Of a DNA stretch of 57,500 nucleotides, positions 1 to 11,042 are shown one piece after another. The DNA lies in assembly GCA_905221605.1 (NCBI GenBank), contig CAJNDS010002823.1, positions 1,039,970-1,097,469 on the forward strand, read 5' to 3'. The stretch is from Symbiodinium natans (taxonomy: Eukaryota > Sar > Dinophyceae > Suessiales > Symbiodiniaceae). Below the pieces are notes generated by a model. That model did not search any database, was not told the origin of the DNA, and worked only from the letters and a program-made list of their open reading frames with translations. The position numbers were made by a program, and so were the translations under genes. Each line of letters starts with the position of its first letter. Within the stretch, counting starts at the first letter, position 1.

Positions 1-77
1 TCAACCCTAAACCCTAAACCCTCGACCCTAAACCCTCAACCCTAAACCCTAACCCCGTCGCGCAGGAGTTAGGGCGA

Positions 78-146
78 CTTAGCGACGTCCTCCAAACGGG
101 ATGCCTCCGCCCTAACCTCGGCCAGCTCCCCGCGGGCGGCCGCGAC
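78..146 (-). CDS. Exon, coiled-coil
   Basis: After GGTAG| it reads VAAARGELAEVRAEASRLED, Ala/Glu/Arg-rich and helical. A stop follows a few codons on, so the donor lies near 78-85 but is not clear. Confidence 0.55.
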
Positions 147-590
147 CTACCGGCAAAGTGGGTTATTTAGGGTTTAGGGTTTAGGGCTTAGGGTTTCGGG
201 TTTAGGTCTTAGGGCTTCTGAGGCATAAGCTCTTTGGGTACAGTAGGTTGGCGCAACACTCTACACTCCAGGACGCGTCTTTCCGTCACAGCAACCCTGC
301 ACCCTTAAGCCCAAAAAGCCCTGAGCCCCTTGCCTGCTGGGCTTCATTCCTCTTCGCACCGGCGCGCTCGGATAGCTGGGCTTCCACGCGTTGGAGCGCA
401 GCCTCTTGGACCGACTTGAAGGCTCATGGGAAGTTTTCTAAGCAGGGCTATAAGTAGCCTAAGTAAAGGGTATGACCAGTTAAAATTGTGGTTACCCTAC
501 TTTCTAAGCCCACTTAAAACTACTCATGAGTTTCCAAGTAAACCATGCCCTAAACCCTAAACCCTAAACCCCAAACCCCAAACCCTAAAC

Positions 591-671
591 CCTCGCCTTC
601 ATCTTCTGCGCGTCGGCCTCGGCAGCAGCGGCCGAGATGCTCGCCTCCGCGCGCGCCGCGGAGGTCGTCGC
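591..671 (-). CDS. Exon, Ala-rich helix
   Basis: Acceptor CTGCAG|G. Reads ATTSAARAEASISAAAA, then EADAQKMKA. The donor G|GTTTAGG is supplied by the first unit of the adjacent telomere-like array. 81 bp. Confidence 0.65.
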
Positions 672-817
672 CTGCAGGCGTCGTGGGTTGCTCTTTGCAA
701 GGCCTATGACCCCTAAACCTTCCTAAACAAACACCCCAAAATAGGGGCGGCAGAGGTCTCGCTCATGAGAACTCTATCATATTGAAAGGCCCTGTTTGGG
801 TGATTGCAAGAGAAGAT

Positions 818-930
818 ACTTAGCTGCCCAGTAACCTAGGGGAACTAAAGGTTAACCTTTGGGAATTTATAGGGATTATACTACCCCAAAGAAAGGATAA
901 AGGTTATCTACTCTACTACTAAGAATAACC
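818..930. mobile_element. Element family G
   Basis: GCTGCCCAGTAACCTAGGGG, then AACTAAAGGTTAACCTTTGGGA and TTATCTACTCTACT. Confidence 0.6.
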
Positions 931-957
931 CCTCTGACCCGAATGAGAGGTGTGCGC

Positions 958-1055
958 CTCGAGGTTGAACTTCTCGCGCTCAGCCGCCACCACACGCTGC
1001 TCGGCTTCCTCCGTAACCCGCTGACGCTGGTGAAGCGCCTGCCGAAGGCAGGACT
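958..1055 (-). CDS. Exon, coiled-coil
   Basis: Acceptor CAACAG|. Reads LRQALHQRQRVTEEAEQRV, then VAAEREKFNLE. Ends at GAG|GC, a GC donor. Clear heptad-like helix. Confidence 0.7.
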
Positions 1056-1404
1056 CTGTTGGGGAAAAGGAGGGTTCGGAATTCAGGGAATTTGGGGTTG
1101 AGGAGCACAAACCGCGGAGGCACCCTGGATTCAAGAAACCCAAGCCCAGAAGAACCAAGAGCGAAAGGCAAGAAGCTCTCAACCCCAAAGCCCACCTTCC
1201 TCCAGCAATACCTCAGACCTACTAGTCCCAAACCCTGGACACCTAAACTCCCGTATAATCCCAAAAGCCCCCCAGCAACAACCTGAGAGAACCCTGCAAA
1301 GCTCCAGTCAAGGGTGGGAGGATTGAGGTTCTGGCCCGAAACCATAACAAAATTATGACAATATAATATTCCAAGAAAGCACACACACATAAACGTGGAC
1401 AACC

Positions 1405-1518
1405 ACGTATACTTGGAGGTTTATGGGTAGTTGTTTCTTAGGGTACCATAAGTAAGGATATCAGTATAGCTACCCTACTTACAGCCCTACTTATGACTAC
1501 CTATGAACCTCCAACTTG
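1405..1518. mobile_element. Introner-like element, family A
   Basis: ATACTTGGAGGTTTATGGGTAG at the left faces ACTACCTATGAACCTCCAACTT. Confidence 0.75.
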
Positions 1519-1707
1519 GGATGTACCCGAATATCTGTACTGTGCCCCCCAACAAATAAAGAACAAGAGTCCCTATTTTGCTCTGATAAGGAGGAGTGAT
1601 TTTGCTCGCCTCCTTCAACCCTAAGTGCCACAGCTTCAAAAATCGAGAGTTTCGTGTACAAAACCCCTCAACCCGAGCCCAGAGGACCCCCAACACCTCC
1701 TGGCGTG

Positions 1708-2068
1708 TAGGGTTCAGGATTTAGGGTTTGGGGTTTAGGGTTAGGGTGTAGGGTTGAGGGTTTAGGGCTTAGGACTTAGGGTTTAGGGTTTAGGGTTTAG
1801 GGTTTTAGGGTTTTAGGGTTTAGGGTTTGGGGTTTAGGGTTTAGGGTTTAGGGTTTAGGGTTTAGGGTTTGGGGTTTAGGGTTTAGGGCTTAGGGTTTAG
1901 GGTTTAGGGTTTAGGGTTTAGGGTTTAGGGTTCAGGGTTTAGGGTTTAGGGTTTAGGGTTTAGGGTTTAGGGTTTAGGGTTTAGGGTTTAGGGTTTAGGG
2001 TTTAGGGTTCAGGGGTTCAGGGGTTTAGGGTTTAGGGTTTAGGGTTTAGGGTTTAGGGTTTAGGGTAC
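1708..2068 (+). repeat. Telomere-like array
   Basis: About fifty TTTAGGG-type units with TTGAGGG, TTTTAGGG and TTCAGGG variants at the left part. Confidence 0.95.
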
Positions 2069-2095
2069 AGGGACTCTAAGCCCTAAACTACCCAC

Positions 2096-2142
2096 CTGGG
2101 ACAGGGCCTTTGCCAAATCCTGGCCGCGCTTCGTCTCCTCGA
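2096..2142 (-). CDS. Exon, short helix
   Basis: Acceptor TTAAG|, reads EETKRGQDLAKALSQ, donor CAG|GTGGGT. 47 bp. Confidence 0.6.
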
Positions 2143-2243
2143 CTTAAGTCTTCCAAGCCCTCTGAAAACAGAAGATATAAATAAATGGGTTATGGGTTTA
2201 GGGTTTAGGGTTCAGGGTTCAGGGTTCAGGGCTTGGGGTAAAC

Positions 2244-2350
2244 TCCAGAAAGTTAAAACATGGTTTCAGGATGATTGGAGCTGGGACTCCCTTTAGTATA
2301 CCTTTTGAGGTATGGGGAGAAGGATGTTCCAACTTGTTGGAGTTTGCTGT
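2244..2350. mobile_element. Element family L
   Basis: GTAAACTCCAGAAAGTTAAAA at the left faces TTCCAACTTGTTGGAGTTTGC. Shares its core with 6383-6463 and 43288-43467. Confidence 0.65.
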
Positions 2351-2666
2351 AAACCCTAAACCCTAAACCCTAAACCCTAAACCCTGGACTGTAAACCAGA
2401 AAAAGGGATCATGTTAGCCGCTAAGCCTTGAACCCTGAACCTGGTAAGTACTAGTTTACTTTACTAACTCGTACACTATGACTAACTATTGCTCTACTCC
2501 CACTCTACTCCCACTTCTACTCCCACTCTACTCCCACTCTACTCCTACTCTACTCCTACTCTACTCCTACTCTACTCCTACTCTACTCCTACTCTAAACT
2601 AACACTCCTAATACTGCTAAACTAATACTTTAATGCTATTAAGTTATTCCGAAAGCCCCCCGTATA

Positions 2667-2766
2667 TTGGGATGTTCCCCCTTGTACTAAGAGCCCTTAC
2701 TGGGGATTACAGGTACCCCCATTGCAATCCCCATTCAGGACTGCTAGTACCAGGAGGAACATCGCA
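2667..2766. mobile_element. Introner-like element, family E
   Basis: TTGGGATGTTCCCCCTTGTAC at the left faces GTACCAGGAGGAACATC. Confidence 0.65.
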
Positions 2767-2791
2767 AAACCCTAAACCCTAAACCCTAAAC

Positions 2792-2860
2792 CCCATATGG
2801 CGGCCGAGTCTCCAGATCCAGGGCCCGGAGGGACGATTCGTGGGCTCCGGCCGCCTCAGC
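2792..2860 (-). CDS. Exon
   Basis: Acceptor CTGAG|G. Reads AEAAGAHESSLRALDLETR and runs to G|GTTTAGG of the repeat array. Confidence 0.55.
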
Positions 2861-3231
2861 CTCAGAAGTCCTCCCCGGGCCGAAGAGATGCTTAGAGGTT
2901 TGCCTCGGGGGAAGAAAAAACGGGCGCCCTTTTTGGGTGTTGAAAGGGGCATATCATCAGGGAACCTGAGCCCACCATAAAAAAGGGAACATGGGCCGAA
3001 TGTAGGGGCCTTAAGAATTAGAATAGGGTTTTGGGGGGGTTATTAGAGGAGAATTATATAGGGACCATAATTGACGATCAGTAATGATTCCGACCCCTTT
3101 TGCGGGGGGCTTAGGGTCTGGGATTTAACTGTTGGGGCTTAGGGGTTTGGGGGTTAGGGTTTAGGGTTTGGGGTTTGGGGTAGGGTTTCGGCGAGGTTCA
3201 GGGTTTGCTTTGGAGGAAGTGCGCGGTTTAG

Positions 3232-3370
3232 GGTTTCGGGTTTAGGGTTTAGGGTTTAGGGTTTAGGGTTTAGCGTTTAGGGCCTAGGGTTTAGGGTTTA
3301 GGGTTTAGGGTTTAGGGTTTAGGGTTTAGGGTTTAGGGTTTAGTGTTTAGGGCCTAGGGTTTAGGGTTTA
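3232..3370 (+). repeat. Telomere-like array with an internal duplication
   Basis: A TTTAG(C/T)GTTTAGGGCCTAGGG block occurs at about 3269 and 3339, seventy bases apart (ten heptamers). Confidence 0.85.
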
Positions 3371-3439
3371 GGGGGCCCCAGGGCCTAGGGAAGAAGGGTC
3401 AGGGCTGTCACCGCTGCACCCCGTCCTAGCAGCGTTCAC

Positions 3440-3473
3440 CTTGTTGGCGAGCGCATCTCTCTCGTCCTGATGG
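3440..3473 (-). CDS. Micro-exon
   Basis: 34 bp between CTGCAG| and AAG|GTGAAC. Reads HQDERDALANK. Confidence 0.55.
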
Positions 3474-3513
3474 CTGCAGCCAGGAAACTCCGACGAGCAC
3501 GATACAAACAATG

Positions 3514-3752
3514 AAGGGTTTAGGGTTTAGGGTTTAGGGTTTAGGGTTTAGGGTTTAGGGTTTAGGGTTTAGGGTTTAGGGTTTAGGGTTTAGGGTTTAG
3601 GGTTTATGGTTTAGGGGTTTAGGGTTTAGGGTTTAGGGTTTAGGGTTTAGGGTTTAGGGTTTAGGGTTTAGGGTTTAGGGTTTAGGGTTTAGGGTTTAGG
3701 GTTTAGGGTTTAGGGTTTAGGGTTTAGGGTTTAGGGTTTAGGGTTTAGGGGC
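3514..3752 (+). repeat. Telomere-like array
   Basis: About 33 nearly perfect TTTAGGG units. Confidence 0.95.
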
Positions 3753-3946
3753 AGGGGCTGTAGCGTTCACCGACACTCAACAAACAGGACCCTGCCAAAC
3801 ATCCTAAGATGGGGGCCTGAATACTTAGATGGGGGCTATTGCAGCATAAGTACAGAGGGACCCTAAACCCTAAACCCTAAACCCTAAACCCTAAACCCCA
3901 AAACCCTATTATTAGCAATTCTTCCGACCCAACATGTGAGGAGACT

Positions 3947-4001
3947 CCTCCGCAGCCTCCAGCTCCTGGCGGATGGCTTCCCTCTCCTGGGTTCGGCGTC
4001 T
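3947..4001 (-). CDS. Exon, coiled-coil
   Basis: Acceptor CCGCAG|. Reads RRRTQEREAIRQELEAAE. The best donor is GAG|GA, a non-canonical GA donor. Confidence 0.6.
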
Positions 4002-4175
4002 CTGCGGGTGAAGGTTTTGCGCAGGCTTACGGAGTTCGGGGTTTAGGGCCTAGGGTTTAAGATTTAGGGTTCGGGTTCAAGAGAGAGGATATTGTGGGTA
4101 TTTCGGGAAGTGACATTGGCTCCTTCCTCTCTGAAGACACGCCTGGCCCGACTTAGAACACAGGGCCCCTGGAGT

Positions 4176-4494
4176 TTGGGGTTTAGGGTTTAGGGTTTAG
4201 GGCTTAGGGTTTAGGGTTTAGGGCTAAGGGCTTAGGGTTTAGGGCTTAGGGCTTAGGGCTTAGGGTCTAGGGTCTAGGGTTTAGGGGTTAGGGGTTAGGG
4301 GTTAGGGGTTAGGGTTTAGGGTTTAGGGTTTAGGGTTTAGGGTTTAGGGTTTAGGGTTTAGGGTTTAGGTTTAGGGTTTAGGGTTTAGTTTAGGGTTTAG
4401 GGTTTAGGGTTTAGGGTTTAGGGTTTAGGGTTTAGGGTTTAGGGTTTAGGGTTTAGGGTTTAGGGTTTAGGGTTTAGGGTTTAGGGTTTAGGTC
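4176..4494 (+). repeat. Telomere-like array
   Basis: CTTAGGG and TTAGGGG variants on the left, uniform TTTAGGG on the right. Confidence 0.95.
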
Positions 4495-4988
4495 CCATCT
4501 TAATTTGAAGGCCAGTTTCCGTGCTAGGAACTTCGGGTAGGGCACCTTCGCAATCAGTTTCTAGGCTCCTTCATCACCTCTCCTCACCTTTCTTTACGGT
4601 CGGGAAATTTCCCCTTAGACAGCAGTCCTGAATAGGGGGTTCTAGTACCCCCTATTATAATCAGTATGAAGGACTGTTAGTAAACGGGGGAACATCCCCA
4701 ACTTTAGGGAATCAAGATGGTCCGCGATTAGGGGTTGTGGGCTCCAGGGGGGAAATCGGGGTTCTGTATCCGTCTCGGGGTCCCGTATCTGTCTGCGTAC
4801 ATATAAATAACGTCGGGGGACATCGTTGGTGCATTAGGGCAAACTATTTCTACTAGTTGCTTAAGAACCTCCCCCCCTTGTAAGGGCAATATGGGATTAG
4901 TATTCTGTTTTTTTCTGTGTTTTTTGAAGGGGGGGGCCCTTAAGCAAATAGTAGAAAAAACACAGTGCAGATATTTGGGTACAAAACC

Positions 4989-5106
4989 AACTTGGAGGTA
5001 CATGTGTAGTTATGAGCAGGGTTATAAGTAGGGCAACTCTACTTCTCACCTTATTTAGGGCACTTCGAACCCTAATTATAACTAGCCCATGAACCTCCGA
5101 GTAGCC
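4989..5106. mobile_element. Introner-like element, family A
   Basis: ACTTGGAGGTACATGTGTAG at the left faces CTAGCCCATGAACCTCCGAGTAG. Confidence 0.75.
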
Positions 5107-5174
5107 CTAAACCCTAAACCCTAAACCCTAAAACCCTCAACCCAAAAAAGCCAGAGTCTCGCATTCCAGAGCAC

Positions 5175-5226
5175 CGCAGGAGGCAGACAACTCCGCAGCC
5201 TCCTCGAAGGTCTTCTGGTTGCGTGC
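5175..5226 (-). CDS. Exon
   Basis: Acceptor CTAAG|G. Reads ARNQKTFEEAAELSASC. Possible donor GCG|GTGCTC; the frame stays open further. Confidence 0.5.
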
Positions 5227-5913
5227 CTTAGGGCGTAGACTCAAGAGTAACCTAGCGGTTAGGGTTTAGGGTTTAGGGTTCGGGGTTTAGGGTTTAGGGT
5301 TTGGGGTTTAGGGTTTTAGGTTTTAGGGTTTGGGGTTTGAGGTTTGGGGTTTGGGGTTTAGGGTTTAGGTTTTGGGTTTAGGGTTTAGGGTTGAGGGAAG
5401 GTACATGGTCCCTCAGTCTGGGCCCACCCAAGGGCCCAGACTTCAGAACCCTTCAAGGGAGGTCAGGGACTATATCCGAGGCCTCGGGCCGAAGGTGTTT
5501 AGGTTGTGAGAACAGGCACCCCCCTCCAAATCCTCCCCCCAAGCCCAAGCCAATGTTGGCCCCTGAAAGCGGACAGTTCGCCAGGAGGGGGATCGGGGCA
5601 GTTGAAGCTGCCCTGCCCCCCCTCCCGCCCCCCCCCCCCCACCCCTGCCCGGTCCCCCCTCCCTCTGCCCCCCACCCCTGCCCCGACCCCCTCCCCCCCT
5701 TTTGCTTGAGGGTTTGGCTTGAACCTTTTGACCCCAAACCCAAAACACGAAACCCCAAACCGTGAACCTTGAGCCCTAAGCCCTCAACCCTTAACTAACC
5801 CTCAACCCTAAACCCCAAACCAAAAAACCATAAACCCGGAACCCTAAACCCTAAACCCAACCCTTATTGCGTGGGGTCCAGCGACTTGGGCGCTGCGGAA
5901 TCACCATGCTCAC

Positions 5914-5945
5914 GCGGATGCGCTGGGCCGGGCCGAGGCGGGTCG
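5914..5945 (-). CDS. Micro-exon
   Basis: 32 bp between GCTAAG| and CGC|GTGAGC. Reads TRLGPAQRIR. Confidence 0.5.
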
Positions 5946-6494
5946 CTTAGCGTTAAAATTAAGGGCCCATGTAACTACCCTTAGACTTAGAGGCCAACAC
6001 GGCAGCTATGGTGAACGCTTACACCTATTCTGGAATTTGTCAACAGCGTAAACTCTCACCCCCCAAGCTCTGAGCCTGAAAACTCTCTCAACTCCGAGGT
6101 CTGGGGAAAGGTTTCTCCGTCCTCTCCATTCCTCCGTCCCTCCCTTCCTCCCTTCCTCCCTTCCTCCCTTCCTTCCTTCCTTCCTTCCTCCCTCCCGCCT
6201 TTCGCAACGACAACAGGAAGGAAATGGGATGGTGCTGTCTGCTTGGGAAAGGTACTTCCCACAGAGCGGTTTTTGGAGCCCGGCGGGCCTCTAGGGCGTT
6301 GATTGGTTGAGAGGGCCTTCCTGTTTGGGATCCTGCAACACTCATCTCTGCAAACATGAGGTCGGCTTTCCAACTGACAATAAACTCCAGAAAGTTGGAA
6401 CATGGTTTAAGGCTGATTAGAGCTGGGATTCCCTTTAGTATACCTTTCGGGATATGGGGGATGTCCAGCTTTACTGTACAGGGCCACTGCCGAC

Positions 6495-6572
6495 TTGCAG
6501 CCGGGCAGCGGCGAGCATGGAGTTCTCCTCCCGCAAGACATGCACTTCTGGTGGCACCGAGCCTATACTCCC
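6495..6572 (-). CDS. Exon after an introner
   Basis: Starts exactly at the edge of the element 6573-6680 (CTAAG|G). Reads GSIGSVPPEVHVLREENSM, then LAAARLQ, donor CAA|GTCGGC. Confidence 0.65.
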
Positions 6573-6680
6573 CTTAGAGCCTTAATAAAAATATTATGTT
6601 TAATGTCCTCTTGGGTTTTGTATAAACAAAAATAAAAAAAAAAAAAAAAACTAATTCCCAAGGGGGATATAGGAGCTAGC
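6573..6680 (-). mobile_element. Introner-like element, family C1
   Basis: Runs from CCCCTTAGAGCC to TTCCCAAGGGGGATA on the plus strand and shares both ends with 30807-30896. It lies between two exons whose frames join, if a GC donor (TCT|GCTAGC) is used. A 17-base A run sits inside. Confidence 0.65.
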
Positions 6681-6851
6681 AGATCGCCGGAGTTCCTTAA
6701 ACTCAGCATCTTGCCGCAGAAGCTGCTCTCCAAACTCTCGAAGTTTCGCCGCCACCACTTTGGACAAATCCTGCTTGGCAGGATCCAGAGCCACGCTGAC
6801 GTTGTCGGAGCGTCTGGGTGCAGCACGCACGGGATCTCGAAGCGACTGCGT
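6681..6851 (-). CDS. Exon, coiled-coil
   Basis: Acceptor CCTACAG|. Reads TQSLRDPVRAAPRRSDNVSV, later AKQDLSKVVAAKLREFGEQL and AEFKELRRS. At about 170 bp it is one of the longer exons. Confidence 0.7.
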
Positions 6852-7162
6852 CTGTAGGTATGCCTTGGCGCTTGCTGTCCTAGAAACCCCACGCATTATT
6901 TGGGATTCAGGGGTTTAGGGTGTAGGGTTTAGGGTTTAGGGTTTAGCGTTTTCAGGATGTTACCAAATTTTGGGAAAACCCCCCATCAGCCCCAAATCAT
7001 GAACCCCAAACCCGAATTTCACCCAGAAAACATGAAACCCAACCCCTAAAACCCCTGAACCTCCAAGTAGCCCTAAACCCCAAACCCTAAACCCCAAACC
7101 CCAAACCCTAAACCCTAAACCCTAAACCCCTAAACCCTAAACCCTAACCCCTAAACCTAAAC

Positions 7163-7269
7163 CCTAGTTAAAGGGTGCCCAGGTTCTGTCAGCTCTCGCT
7201 CCGCTTCCAGGACAGCCAAGTCGATCTCGTCCGGTTCGACTTCCGGGGGCACCGGCAGCACAACCATGG
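7163..7269 (-). CDS. Exon, acidic
   Basis: Acceptor CGAG|CC. Reads AMVVLPVPPEVEPDEIDLAV, then LEAERELTEPG. Ends at AGG|GTTTAGG, the edge of a telomere-like array. Confidence 0.65.
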
Positions 7270-8045
7270 CTCGGGGTGTAGGGTTTAGGGTTTAGGGTTG
7301 AGGGTTTAGGGCTTAGGGTTTAGGGTTTAGGGTTGAGGGTTTAGGGCTAGGGTTTAGGGTTTAGGGTTGAGGGTTTAGGGTTTAGGGTTTAGGGGTTTAG
7401 GGTTTAAGGTTTGGGATTTGGGGTTTAGGGCTTTCTTGCTGTAGGGCCGCAGGGCTTAGATGGGTTTGGGGGGGTTTTGGATGCCATTTACCTACAGCTC
7501 TCTGGACGACACTTGCAAGGTAAAGGGTGGCTCCTGTCAAGCGGAAGATGCTGACATGTTCGTGGGAAGTGAAAAGTGGGGTTACAAGAACGGGCAACTA
7601 CGGTGATACCTGGTCATAACCTTCTTCAGGGTACATATACCCCTACTTCTAGTACCCATGAACCTTCAAGTAAGAAGAGTTACAGGGCTTAAGGCCACGA
7701 AAGGACAATGAAGCGTACATCATCGGAAAGTCTCGGAACTGGAGACCTTCTATCTCCTAACTCCTAACGCATACACGACAGCAGACTCCTGATGCTTGCT
7801 TTGGGAAGCTGAGGCTTGGTCTGAGTTGGTTTGAGACTGGGAGTTGGGCGTCCTTCTTTGGATGGAATCCCGGGTTGAAAATACTCAGGGTTCAGGGGGT
7901 AGGGTTTAGGGTTTTGGGTTTAGGGCTCCTTTTTGCTTGACAGAGGGGTTGCTTGCCTTTTGCGTGGCCATTGGCCACGCCAGCGCTCCGAAGGAGCACC
8001 GACAAATGCAAGCAAATTTACACAAAAATGCCAGCGACTTTCTAC

Positions 8046-8267
8046 CTGCAGTCATTACTCCCATCCCTCAGGTCCATGTTGCAGCACATGGTGGAAATTC
8101 CGCCCCCGAAGGCTTGGGCGCAGGTAGCGGCACCCACAGTGGCTCCGAAAGGACACCCTGCAGCGACCGGCGTTGGGATGTTGATGCTACCGATCGCCGC
8201 CACCGAGATGTACGCACCGCAGCCATCGACGTTGCACCCGACCCCTCCACCCAAACCCACGCCAGAC
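8046..8267 (-). CDS. Cys/Gly-rich exon
   Basis: Acceptor CTCAG|G, donor GCAG|GTAGAA. Reads CNVDGCGAYISVAAIGS and later CAQAFGGGISTMCCNMDL. The plus strand is also open here, but composition and splice sites favour minus and it continues the Gly-rich exons upstream. Family not recognised. Confidence 0.5.
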
Positions 8268-8585
8268 CTGAGTTGGTGTTCACAATGCTTTCTAACGCAT
8301 GCATTCAATTCATGTATGCAGGTAGCGCAACCCTTCATGCACTGTAAAGCCTGGCTACAGGTTACGAAGCAAAACTTTGATGTCAAGCATCAAGTTCCAA
8401 GTGCCTTTTCAGATTTCCAAACCGACGAAAGGGATCAGGGACGATCTTTTGCAATAGTTTCGCTCCTACAATCCCCTATTACCCCCTTTCCCCCCCCCCC
8501 CCCCCGCCTTTTACCCCCGCTAGTACCCCCCACTTATGCCCCCATCTCTCCCTCTCTCCCTCTTCTCTCTCTTTCTCACTATCTC

Positions 8586-8618
<33 letters not shown>

Positions 8619-8787
8619 TGTGCTCTCTCATTCCTCCAGTACGAGGGAGGAGAAGAAACTAAGCTCAGAAGAGATGTTCGGGACTCTAAGAAAGAAAGCC
8701 CAGGGTGGACAAAAAAATGCCAGGGCCTCACCGCCACCCTTTACACTTCCGACTCCGCTGCCTTTCCCCTAAAACAAACTCTCAGGC

Positions 8788-8885
8788 CTGATATAGGGTT
8801 TTGGGGGTTATTGTAGTATAATTTTCAAGGGGCCCGAAGGGAATAATAGTAGTAATTATTCCGACCCCTATATTGCTTGTTCAAG
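8788..8885. mobile_element. Element family F
   Basis: ATATAGGGTTTTGGGGGTTATT...GGGAATAATAGTAGTAATTATTCC...CCCCTATAT. Confidence 0.6.
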
Positions 8886-9095
8886 GGTCTTCAAAGCAGG
8901 TGGGCACTGGATGCAAGCACCCAAGACATGCCAACAACCTCTACGTCGGTACTCGCCATTCAACTTGAATTATTGAGCCGCTTTTGTTTGATCAAGAGAA
9001 ATAACAAGGAGGAATCTTTCCTTCGCAGAAAGTACATGAGAGGCTGCTAGCCCTAAACCCTAAACCCTAAACCCCAAACCCTAAACCCCCCTTAC

Positions 9096-9147
9096 TTCTT
9101 GTTTCAAAGGAACCTCGGGCTTCCTGGTTCATGGCTTCTCGTAATTG
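9096..9147 (-). CDS. Exon
   Basis: Acceptor GAAAAG|, donor GAA|GTAAGG, close to consensus. Reads QLREAMNQEARGSFETR. Confidence 0.65.
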
Positions 9148-9154
9148 CTTTTCA

Positions 9155-9165
9155 GGGTTTAGGGT

Positions 9166-9239
<74 letters not shown>

Positions 9240-9241
9240 GG
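9155..9241 (+). repeat. Variant heptamer array TTGAGGG
   Basis: About twelve perfect TTGAGGG units. Confidence 0.9.
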
Positions 9242-9426
9242 CCGTAAACCCCAAAAATTGCCGACCTGCGCGTACAACCCTCAGAGAGCTCGGGCCCTAA
9301 AACCTAAACCCTAAACCCTAAACCCTAAACCCTAAACCCTAAACCCTAAACCCTAAACCTAGGATTTTCAGGCTTGAGGGTTTATTTGGAGCGCCGCGGT
9401 CTCCATGAGGTTTGTGTGCCCCACAC

Positions 9427-9534
9427 CCAGATCTTCCAAAACCCCTTAAGGAATAGACCCAAATTCATAATGAGGGTCCTTAGCATAATAACTTAGGGTA
9501 TATTCCTTCTTTAAGGGGTTTTGGAAGATCTGGG
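9427..9534. mobile_element. Introner-like element, family B
   Basis: Near-perfect inverted ends CCCAGATCTTCCAAAACCCC and its complement. Same family as 9817-9926 and 30599-30710. Confidence 0.7.
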
Positions 9535-9724
9535 CATGCTGCCCGTATGCTAGATGAACGCTCCTGCAGTGGAGCCTGGAAGCCTACACACTTGCAAGAC
9601 CTCCCCCCCGTCAACCGTAGGCCTTAAACATCCCCAAATCTCCCACTTTTTCCGACCTCAACCCTAAACCCTAAACCCTAAAGCCTAAACCCTCAACCTT
9701 ACTCAACCCTCAAGTCCCAGAGAC

Positions 9725-9791
9725 CACGTGAGCTTGGCAGTGATGCCCACGGCAAAGCCAAAGTCAACGGAGACGAAATCTCGGGTCGGGT
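9725..9791 (-). CDS. Exon, probable beta-rich
   Basis: Acceptor CTGTAG|. Reads PTRDFVSVDFGFAVGITAK, then LTW, and ends at TG|GTCTCT. Confidence 0.6.
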
Positions 9792-9816
9792 CTACAGGCT
9801 TTCGGCTTCAGAAACT

Positions 9817-9926
9817 ACCCAGATCTTCCAAACTCCTTTATCAAGGAATGTACCCTAATTCACGATAAGGATCCTTAGTATAAATTAGGGTATATTCCTT
9901 ACTTAAGGGGTTTTGGAAGATCTGGG
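9817..9926. mobile_element. Introner-like element, family B
   Basis: Ends ACCCAGATCTTCC and GGAAGATCTGGGT are exact complements. The interior is rich in TTAGGG-like words. Confidence 0.7.
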
Positions 9927-9941
9927 TATCTTAGAGAAGTT

Positions 9942-10575
9942 ACACGGTCCCTTAACATGGGCCCTTAAAACTGGCGCCAGCATATGCGCCCGCGGTCCGT
10001 GTAGTCGACCCCCGCCCAAATGGTATCCCCCCCCCTCATGGTATCCCCCGCCAAACCCTGCCCGTTAACCCCAAAAAACGCTACGGACCACAGGGGGGGA
10101 GAGAGAAACCCTCAACCTAAACCCCAAACCCTGAACCCTAAGCACTAAAACCTAAACCCACCAGTGCACCACAGGGGGGAGAAGGGTAAACCCGAAACCT
10201 ATACCGCTGTAACCCTGAACCGTAAACCCAGCACGAACCACGGGGGGGAGAGGGGAAACCGTAAACCTACCATTACCCCAAACCTTGAACCCTAAACTCT
10301 AAACCCACCGTGAAGCAATGGGGTCAGAGTGAAAATCCTAAACTCTACAGCCTAACCCTAAACTAAAGCCTAAACCCATGAACCACAGACCATGAACCAC
10401 AGGGGCCCAAAACCCACCATGAACCAGGGGGGGACACCATGGGGCGGGGAGGGGGGGGGGGGGGGGGGGGGGGGGGGTGCGCCTATGCTGGCGCATACAT
10501 ACCCCTTCTATACCCTATACCCAAGGCCCATAGGAGGTACGGGACCATATTAAGGGCCCATGTAACTTCCCTTCG
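9942..10575. repeat. Composite element with inverted ends around tandem repeats
   Basis: GAAGTTACA...ATGGGCCCTTAA...TGGCGCCAGCATATGCGCC at the left matches, inverted, GCGCCTATGCTGGCGCATA...TTAAGGGCCCATGTAACTTCC at the right. Between them are degenerate repeats with ACCACAGGGGGGAGA and AAACCC cores, and a 30-base G run at 10448. Confidence 0.55.
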
Positions 10576-11042
10576 AAACTAGACCCAAGAGCAATCTAGG
10601 GGTTAGAGTTTAGGTTTTGCAAGACTAGACCATCAGAGCAACCTGGGAATAAAAGAGTGCCGTTTTTGGTTTTAATGGGCTTATCAGGGAACCCAAACCC
10701 TAAACCCTTAACCCTAAACGCTTAACCCTAAACCCTAAACCCTAAACCCTATAACCCTATAACCCAGTAAACCCTAAACCCTAAACCCCCCAACAAAAGG
10801 AATAAGGGCCGACTCTGGGTCCTAGAAGAGGGTTTCGGGTTCGGCTGTAACCTCCAAGTCGGGTCCTAAACCCTAAACTCTAAACCCTAAACCCTAACCC
10901 TAAACCCTAAACCTAAACCCTAAACCCTAAACCCTAAACCCTAAACCCTAAACCCTAGGGGTCGGGGTCCAAGGTTCAGGGCTTTAGGTTGAGGGTGCTC
11001 TCAGAGAGTTCAGGGCTTAGGGTTCGCCGAAGGTTTAGAGGT

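Noticed and set aside
1487-1696. 69-residue minus ORF
   Set aside because: Partly inside a family A element and lacks splice sites.
7953-8816. 287-residue plus ORF
   Set aside because: It runs through C and CT microsatellites and overlaps the better minus-strand Cys-rich exon.
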